Shown in pieces: positions 59,482 through 64,000 of a stretch of 64,000 nucleotides of DNA. A program made the position numbers and the translations under genes. The first letter of the stretch is position 1, and every line of letters begins with the position of its first letter. Source of the DNA: Stagnimonas sp965279705 (GTDB lineage Bacteria; Pseudomonadota; Gammaproteobacteria; Nevskiales; Nevskiaceae); NCBI GenBank assembly GCA_965279705.1, contig OZ257257.1:620001-684000 (forward strand), in the 5' to 3' direction. The notes under the pieces were generated by a model that ran no database searches, was not told the DNA's origin, and saw only the letters and a program-made list of their open reading frames with translations.

Positions 59482-59895
59482 ATGATGCAGCCTAAGCGGA
59501 CCAAGTTTCGCAAACAGATGAAGGGTCGCAACCGCGGCCTAGCGCTCGCCGGCAACAAGGTGAGCTTCGGTGAATTTGGTCTCAAATCCGCCGAGTGGGG
59601 TCGCTTGACTGCTCGCCAGATCGAAGCCGCCCGTCGTGTCATCACGCGCTATGTGAAGCGCGGCGGCAAGATGTGGATTCGCGTGTTCCCCGACGTGCCG
59701 GTTACCAAGAAGCCCTTGGAAGTCCGCATGGGTTCGGGCAAGGGCAACGTCGAATTCTGGGCCGCCAAGGTGCAGCCGGGCCGCATGATTTATGAACTCG
59801 AAGGCGTTACCGAAGCCGAAGCCCGCGAAGCGTTCACGCTCGCTGCGGCCAAGCTGCCGGTGAAGACCGCTTTCGTCCAACGCACGATCATGTGA
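59482..59895 (+). CDS. rplP: 50S ribosomal protein L16
   Basis: A 137-residue protein of the A-site region of the 50S. MQPKRTKFRKQMKGRNRGLA, GRLTARQIEAARRVITRYVK and PLEVRMGSGKGNVEFWAAKV are conserved. Two ATG codons in tandem (59482, 59485) could both serve; TAAGGTTTAAGGAAC supplies the ribosome-binding site. Confidence 0.97.
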   Translation: MMQPKRTKFRKQMKGRNRGLALAGNKVSFGEFGLKSAEWGRLTARQIEAARRVITRYVKRGGKMWIRVFPDVPVTKKPLEVRMGSGKGNVEFWAAKVQPGRMIYELEGVTEAEAREAFTLAAAKLPVKTAFVQRTIM

Positions 59896-59904
59896 GTGAT
59901 TGAG

Positions 59905-60114
59905 ATGAAAACGACCGAATACACCAAGAGCATCCGCGCCAAGTCTGGCGACGAGCTCAAGACCGAACTCTCCAGCTTGCGCAAGGAGCAGTTCAACCTC
60001 CGCATCCAGGCCGCTCTCGGCCAGCCTGCGAAGGGCAATCTCGTCCGCAACGCGCGCAAGAGCATTGCCCGCGTCAAGACGATCCTGAATCAGCAGAAGG
60101 CAGCCGCGAAATGA
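59905..60114 (+). CDS. rpmC: 50S ribosomal protein L29
   Basis: A 69-residue coiled-hairpin protein near the tunnel exit. SGDELKTELSSLRKEQFNLR and VRNARKSIARVKTILNQQKA are typical. A GTG at 59896 would add three residues; ATG 59905 with GTGATTGAG before it is preferred. Its stop overlaps rpsQ. Confidence 0.95.
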   Translation: MKTTEYTKSIRAKSGDELKTELSSLRKEQFNLRIQAALGQPAKGNLVRNARKSIARVKTILNQQKAAAK

Positions 60115-60386
60115 GCGAAGCAACCACCACCGCCGTCAAGCCGGAGCGCCGCATCGTCGGTCGCGTGTCCAGCAACAAGGCCATGAAGACGATCACGGTT
60201 GTCGTCGAGCGCCAGGTCAAGCACCCGCTCTACGGCAAGATTCTGCGCAAGACCACCAAGCTGCATGCGCATGACGAAAACAGCGAGTGCAAAGAGGGTG
60301 ATCTCGTTGCCATCGTCGAGACTCGTCCGTTGTCAGCTACCAAGCACTTCAAGCTGGTCGAAGTGCTTGAGAAAGCACGCGCTTAA
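60111..60386 (+). CDS. rpsQ: 30S ribosomal protein S17
   Basis: A 91-residue early-binding protein of the 30S body. RIVGRVSSNKAMKTITVVVE, VKHPLYGKILRKTTKLHAHD and RPLSATKHFKLVEVLEKA identify it. The start overlaps the rpmC stop by four bases. As the last gene of the S10 set it is followed by rplN with 12 bases between. Confidence 0.97.
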   Translation: MSEATTTAVKPERRIVGRVSSNKAMKTITVVVERQVKHPLYGKILRKTTKLHAHDENSECKEGDLVAIVETRPLSATKHFKLVEVLEKARA

Positions 60387-60398
60387 GGAGCTACTGAA

Positions 60399-60764
60399 AT
60401 GATCCAACAAGAATCGTTCCTCCACGGCGCTGACAACAGCGGCGCGAAGATGATGCAGGTCATCCAGGTGAAGGGCTCGACCTACCGCCGCTATGCAGCA
60501 GTGGGCGACATCGTGAAAGTCACGGTGAAAGAAGCCATCCCGCGCGGCAAGGTGAAGAAGGGCGAGGTGTATGACGCTGTCGTCGTTCGCACCAAGTATC
60601 CGATCCGTCGTAACGATGGCTCTGCCATCCGCTTCGACACCAACGCTGCTGTTCTCATCAGCGCCAAGATGGAACCCATCGGCACCCGTATCTTTGGGCC
60701 CGTGACGCGCGAACTGCGCGAGCGGTTCATGAAGATCGTGTCGCTGGCCCCTGAAGTGATTTAA
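60399..60764 (+). CDS. rplN: 50S ribosomal protein L14
   Basis: A 121-residue protein at the subunit interface, first gene of the spc group. MIQQESFLHGADNSGAKMMQ, VKEAIPRGKVKKGEVYDAVV, RFDTNAAVLISAKMEPIGTR and IFGPVTRELRERFMKIVSLA are diagnostic. AAGGAG precedes the ATG. No separate promoter is evident. Confidence 0.98.
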   Translation: MIQQESFLHGADNSGAKMMQVIQVKGSTYRRYAAVGDIVKVTVKEAIPRGKVKKGEVYDAVVVRTKYPIRRNDGSAIRFDTNAAVLISAKMEPIGTRIFGPVTRELRERFMKIVSLAPEVI

Positions 60765-60777
60765 GGCTTACACGAAC

Positions 60778-61092
60778 ATGAAAAAGATCAAGAAAGGTGA
60801 TGAAGTCATCATCACCATCGGCAAAGACAAGGGCAAGCGCGGCACGGTGTCGCAGGTGCTCGTTGAAGAAGGCAAGCTGATCGTTGGCGGCATCAACATC
60901 GCCAAGAAGCACACCAAGCCGAACCCGAATGCGGGTGTGCAGGGTGGCATCGTCGAGAAGGAAATGCCGATCGACGTCTCCAACGTTGCCGTCTTCAACC
61001 CGAAGACCGGCAAGGGTGATCGCGTCGGCTTCAAGATCGATGGCGACAAGAAAGTTCGTATTTTCAAGTCCAACAACGAATTGGTGGGCTAA
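60778..61092 (+). CDS. rplX: 50S ribosomal protein L24
   Basis: A 104-residue assembly initiator with a KOW motif (KKGDEVIITIGKDKGKRGTV) and INIAKKHTKPNPNAGVQGGI. It precedes rplE by 11 bases. In E. coli the S8 repressor binds at this junction of the spc mRNA. Confidence 0.97.
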   Translation: MKKIKKGDEVIITIGKDKGKRGTVSQVLVEEGKLIVGGINIAKKHTKPNPNAGVQGGIVEKEMPIDVSNVAVFNPKTGKGDRVGFKIDGDKKVRIFKSNNELVG

Positions 61093-61103
61093 AGGTGAGC
61101 GAC

Positions 61104-61646
61104 ATGACTCCGACATTTGAAACGCTCTATCGCGAGAAGATCGCTGGCGAGCTGATGACCAAGCTGGGCCTCAATGCGATGGCCGTGCCGCGCATCCAGA
61201 AGATCACCCTGAACATGGGCGTGGGTGAAACCACTCAGGACCGCAAGGTGATTGAGGCCGCTGTGGCTGACATGACCGCCATCGCGGGCCAGAAGCCGGT
61301 CATCACCAAGACCAAGATCGCCATCTCGAACTTTAAGGTTCGCGAGAACTTTCCGGTCGGTGTGAAAGTGACGCTGCGCCGCGAGCGCATGTGGGAGTTC
61401 CTGGAGCGTCTGGTGTGCGTGGCGCTGCCGCGTATCCGTGATTTCCGTGGTTTGTCGCCCAAGGGTTTCGATGGCGCCGGCAATTACAACTTCGGCATCA
61501 CCGAGCAGATCATCTTCCCGGAAATCGAATACGAGAAGATCGACATGCTGCGCGGCATGAACATCACCATCACCACCAGCTCGAAGAGCGATGCAGCTGC
61601 CAAAGCCCTGCTCGAAGCCTTCCAGTTTCCCTTCCGTAAGCAGTAA
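61104..61646 (+). CDS. rplE: 50S ribosomal protein L5
   Basis: A 180-residue 5S rRNA-binding protein. MAVPRIQKITLNMGVGETTQ, RRERMWEFLERLVCVALPRI and DFRGLSPKGFDGAGNYNFGI are conserved. ATG 61104 is preferred to GTG 61095 because AAAGGTGA then stands at a normal ribosome-binding distance. Confidence 0.97.
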   Translation: MTPTFETLYREKIAGELMTKLGLNAMAVPRIQKITLNMGVGETTQDRKVIEAAVADMTAIAGQKPVITKTKIAISNFKVRENFPVGVKVTLRRERMWEFLERLVCVALPRIRDFRGLSPKGFDGAGNYNFGITEQIIFPEIEYEKIDMLRGMNITITTSSKSDAAAKALLEAFQFPFRKQ

Positions 61647-61661
61647 GCGTAGAGCGATCCT

Positions 61662-61967
61662 ATGGCCAAGATGAACATGCTGAACCGTGAAGTCGTCCGC
61701 AAGAAGCTTTGCGCGCAGCACGGCAAAAAGCGTAAAGCCCTCAAGGAGCTGATCAGCTCCACGACCGCGAGCTTTGAAGACAAGGAAGCCGCTGTGGTGA
61801 AGCTGCAGAAGCTGCCGCGCGATTCCGCCAAGACCCGCCAGCGCAACCGCTGCGCCATCACCGGCCGCTCACGCGGCGTCTACGCCAAGTTTGGCCTGGG
61901 TCGTCACAAGCTGCGCGAAGCGGCAATGCGCGGCGAACTGCCTGGCCTGAAGAAAGCCAGCTGGTGA
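61662..61967 (+). CDS. rpsN: 30S ribosomal protein S14 (zinc-independent type)
   Basis: A 101-residue S14 without the paired CXXC zinc motifs, the C-minus form usual in proteobacteria. NREVVRKKLCAQHGKKRKAL, LPRDSAKTRQRNRCAITGRS and RGVYAKFGLGRHKLREAAMR are conserved. Its stop lies inside the base of a strong downstream hairpin. Confidence 0.97.
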   Translation: MAKMNMLNREVVRKKLCAQHGKKRKALKELISSTTASFEDKEAAVVKLQKLPRDSAKTRQRNRCAITGRSRGVYAKFGLGRHKLREAAMRGELPGLKKASW

Positions 61968-62003
61968 TGATCATGGTTCGCCGTTCGGCGAACCGGGTCA
62001 TCA
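61965..62003 (+). promoter_or_regulatory. Strong hairpin just after rpsN
   Basis: TGATGA (61965-61970) pairs with TCATCA (61998-62003), and GGTTCGCC (61975-61982) with GGCGAACC (61987-61994) around a GTTC loop, all on one axis at 61984. The rpsN stop is in the outer arm. AAGTAACAAATTGTTT follows, not a clean T-run. Confidence 0.65.
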
Positions 62004-62022
62004 AGTAACAAATTGTTTCACC

Positions 62023-62041
62023 CGTAGTTCTCGCAACTACG
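62023..62041 (+). promoter_or_regulatory. Second hairpin upstream of rpsH
   Basis: CGTAGTT (62023-62029) and AACTACG (62035-62041) pair around CTCGC, 26 bases before the rpsH ATG. With the preceding hairpin it fills most of the 100-base rpsN-rpsH spacer, the longest inside the S10-spc cluster. Confidence 0.55.
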
Positions 62042-62067
62042 TCCTACCGTCCCGAAGAAGATTTGAC

Positions 62068-62463
62068 ATGAGCATCAACGATCCTATCGGCGACTTTCTG
62101 ACCCGCATTCGTAACGGTCAGCAAGCGCGCAAAAAATTCATCGTCTCCCCGTCATCCAAGCTGCGCGAGGCTGTTGCAGCCGTGCTGAAAGACGAGGGTT
62201 ACATTGGCGAGTTCACCGTGACTGCCGAAGGTAACAAGAAGACGATCTCCGTCGTGCTGAAGTATTTCGCTGGCAAGCCAGTCATCGAGAAGCTGCAACG
62301 CATCTCGACGCCTTCGCTCCGCGTCTACAAAGGCAAGGACGAACTCCCCAAAGTGCTGGGTGGCCTCGGTGTTGCCATCATCTCCACCCCCAAGGGTGTG
62401 GTCTCTGACCGTCGCGCGCGCGCTGACGGCCAGGGTGGCGAAATCATCTGCCTCGTCGCCTAA
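62068..62463 (+). CDS. rpsH: 30S ribosomal protein S8
   Basis: A 131-residue protein of the central 30S domain; in E. coli it represses the spc operon. MSINDPIGDFLTRIRNGQQA, VLKYFAGKPVIEKLQRISTP and VLGGLGVAIISTPKGVVSDR are diagnostic. The unusually long, structured spacer before it is the obvious place to look for autoregulation. Confidence 0.98.
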   Translation: MSINDPIGDFLTRIRNGQQARKKFIVSPSSKLREAVAAVLKDEGYIGEFTVTAEGNKKTISVVLKYFAGKPVIEKLQRISTPSLRVYKGKDELPKVLGGLGVAIISTPKGVVSDRRARADGQGGEIICLVA

Positions 62464-62472
62464 GGAGCAACC

Positions 62473-63003
62473 ATGTCACGCGTTGCTAAAAACCCCATCA
62501 AACTCCCCGCGGGCGTGCAGGTCACGACCACCGCTGGTGTCGTGTCCGTCAAGGGTGCCAAGTCCACGTTGACGCTGCCGCTGCCTGCGGGCATCGCCAT
62601 CGACGTGAAAGACGGCGCCGTCTCGCTCACGCCGGAATCCCTCATCGTCAGCAAGGCGAAGTCGGGCACCATCCGCGCCATCATCAACAACATGGTTGTC
62701 GGTGTGACCAAGGGCTACGAGATCAAATTGCAGCTGGTCGGCGTCGGTTATCGCGCTGCCATGAAGGGCAAGTTGCTTGACCTTCAGGCTGGTTTCTCGC
62801 ACCCGGTCAACATCCCGGTGCCAGAAGGCGTGTCGGTTGAAACGCCGATTCCGACTGAAATCATCATCAAAGGTGCTGACAAGCATGTGGTCGGGCAGCT
62901 CGCTGCCGTGATCCGTGCGAAGCGTCCGCCGGAACCCTACAAGGGCAAGGGCGTGCGTTATTCGACCGAGAAGGTCGTGCTGAAAGAAGCCAAGAAGAAG
63001 TAA
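62473..63003 (+). CDS. rplF: 50S ribosomal protein L6
   Basis: A 176-residue protein near the sarcin-ricin loop. SRVAKNPIKLPAGVQVTTTA, GTIRAIINNMVVGVTKGYEI, LQLVGVGYRAAMKGKLLDLQ and KRPPEPYKGKGVRYSTEKVV are conserved. TAAGGAGCAACC gives a strong ribosome-binding site. Confidence 0.98.
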   Translation: MSRVAKNPIKLPAGVQVTTTAGVVSVKGAKSTLTLPLPAGIAIDVKDGAVSLTPESLIVSKAKSGTIRAIINNMVVGVTKGYEIKLQLVGVGYRAAMKGKLLDLQAGFSHPVNIPVPEGVSVETPIPTEIIIKGADKHVVGQLAAVIRAKRPPEPYKGKGVRYSTEKVVLKEAKKK

Positions 63004-63015
63004 GGCGAACTGACC

Positions 63016-63369
63016 ATGAGCAACAAGACCAACTCAACCCGTCTGCGCCGCGCTCGTCGCACCCGCGCCAAGATCCTCCAGCTGGGCGCGCATCGTCTGA
63101 CGATTCACCGCACCCCGCGCCACATGTATGCCCAGATCATCTTCGAGGGCAAGACACTCGTCGCCGCCTCGACGGTGGAGAAAGAAGTCGTCGCTGGCCT
63201 TGCCGCTACCGGCAACGTCGACGCCGCCAAGAAAGTGGGCGCCGCGATTGCCGAGCGTGCGAAAGCTGCTGGCATCACCTCCGTCGCATTCGACCGTTCT
63301 GGTTTTCAGTATCACGGCCGCGTTCAGGCGCTGGCAGATGCCGCGCGTGAAGCCGGCTTGGAGTTCTAA
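63016..63369 (+). CDS. rplR: 50S ribosomal protein L18
   Basis: A 117-residue 5S rRNA-binding protein. RLRRARRTRAKILQLGAHRL, HRTPRHMYAQIIFEGKTLVA and FDRSGFQYHGRVQALADAAR are typical. It is placed between rplF and rpsE as in other spc operons, three bases before rpsE. Confidence 0.97.
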   Translation: MSNKTNSTRLRRARRTRAKILQLGAHRLTIHRTPRHMYAQIIFEGKTLVAASTVEKEVVAGLAATGNVDAAKKVGAAIAERAKAAGITSVAFDRSGFQYHGRVQALADAAREAGLEF

Positions 63370-63372
63370 GAC

Positions 63373-63903
63373 ATGGCAAGCAACTATCAAAGCAACAACA
63401 GCGACGACACTCAGGGCGACCTGAAAGAAAAGCTGGTCGCTACCAACCGCGTTTCCAAGACGGTCAAGGGCGGTAAGCAGTTCAGCTTCACCGCACTCAC
63501 CGTGGTGGGCGATGGCGCTGGCCGCGTCGGTTTCGGTTACGGCAAGGCGCGCGAAGTGCCGGCTGCGATTTCGAAGGCGATGGACCAGGCTCGCAAGAAC
63601 ATGGTCACCGTTCCCTTGCGCGGACACACCATCCAGCACGAAGTGATCGGCACGCACGGCGCCACTCGCGTCATGCTCAAGCCCGCTTCCGACGGCACCG
63701 GCGTCATTGCCGGCGGCGCGATGCGCTCCGTGTTTGAAGTCGCTGGCGTCACCAACATCCTGGCCAAGACCTACGGGTCGCGTAATGCGATGAACGTGAT
63801 CCGCGCCACGGTTGATGCCATCCAGAAAATGAACCTGCCTTCCGACATCGCTGCCAAGCGCGGCAAGACGGTGTCAGAGATCCTCGGAGTGCCCGCCAAG
63901 TGA
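63373..63903 (+). CDS. rpsE: 30S ribosomal protein S5
   Basis: A 176-residue protein at the mRNA entry site, involved in fidelity and the site of spectinomycin-resistance changes. DLKEKLVATNRVSKTVKGGK, VVGDGAGRVGFGYGKAREVP and YGSRNAMNVIRATVDAIQKM are conserved. Its stop overlaps the rpmD start (GTGA). Confidence 0.98.
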   Translation: MASNYQSNNSDDTQGDLKEKLVATNRVSKTVKGGKQFSFTALTVVGDGAGRVGFGYGKAREVPAAISKAMDQARKNMVTVPLRGHTIQHEVIGTHGATRVMLKPASDGTGVIAGGAMRSVFEVAGVTNILAKTYGSRNAMNVIRATVDAIQKMNLPSDIAAKRGKTVSEILGVPAK

Positions 63904-64000
63904 GCAAAGCTACCGCCGCCCCCAAGCAGATCAAGCTCACGCTGGTCCGCAGCCTCGCCGCCCAGTTGAAGATGCACGTCAACTGCGTCAACGGTCTTGG
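63900..64000 (+). CDS. rpmD: 50S ribosomal protein L30 (5' part)
   Basis: A frame from GTG 63900 runs off the right edge. The visible product (SKATAAPKQIKLTLVRSLAA, then QLKMHVNCVNGLG) fits the L30 N-terminus with its IKLTLVRS strand and the loop before the conserved Gly-Leu. The position after rpsE is standard. An alternative ATG within the visible part lies at the internal methionine codon, too late for L30. Confidence 0.88.
   Translation, partial: MSKATAAPKQIKLTLVRSLAAQLKMHVNCVNGL

Overview
The window is a high-GC, densely coded stretch of a proteobacterial chromosome, most likely a gammaproteobacterium. The reasons are RNase T (essentially a gammaproteobacterial enzyme), the rsmA-pdxA-surA-lptD block lying head to head with amgK-murU as in Pseudomonas-like genomes, opgG-opgH, and a classical str-S10-spc ribosomal cluster. 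I cannot place it below class with confidence; a Nevskiales/Xanthomonadales-like lineage is a guess. No prophage, transposase, CRISPR array, tRNA or rRNA was seen, and no gene-free stretch exceeds about 225 bases.

Layout. (1) 1-8917: a Tad/Flp pilus assembly run on the + strand (cpaB end, cpaC secretin, cpaE/tadZ, tadA, tadB, tadC, tadD lipoprotein, a DUF3613 protein, a TadG-like protein). It is followed at 8972 by a large membrane PAS-GGDEF protein with a decayed EAL domain. The Flp pilin, prepilin peptidase and TadE/F are not here and probably lie upstream. (2) 12072-17446 (-): lptD-surA-pdxA-rsmA (outer-membrane biogenesis, vitamin B6, 16S rRNA methylation), diverging from amgK-murU (peptidoglycan sugar recycling, 17547-19195). 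(3) 19318-31518 (+): a secreted beta-propeller-like protein with a GlyGly-CTERM tail, an OsmC-family protein, and the alpha-2-macroglobulin/PbpC pair. (4) 31636-39999 (-): a small membrane-anchored unknown, lipA, olsA and olsB (ornithine lipid synthesis), opgH and opgG (osmoregulated periplasmic glucans), and rnt. (5) 40060-48233: argG followed by a YjbEFGH-like exopolysaccharide export module (lipoprotein, inverted small secreted protein, six-SLBB-repeat export protein, YjbH-type outer-membrane protein) and an alpha/beta hydrolase. (6) 48255-50571 (-): aguA-aguB, agmatine to putrescine, and a small exported protein. (7) 50795-64000 (+): rpsL-rpsG-fusA-tuf, a strong terminator, then the S10 and spc operons from rpsJ into rpmD, which is cut by the window end.

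Most of the window is housekeeping. What deserves a second look is an EF-Tu with a rebuilt switch I loop, a TadZ without a recognisable P-loop, two long imperfect palindromes (4962-5088 and 31545-31628), the unusual YjbEFGH-like module without glycosyltransferases, a possibly leaderless lipA message, and hairpins in the ribosomal-protein operons where the textbook autoregulatory sites are missing. I did not find a clearly undescribed multi-gene system. The export module at 41274-47357 is the closest candidate.
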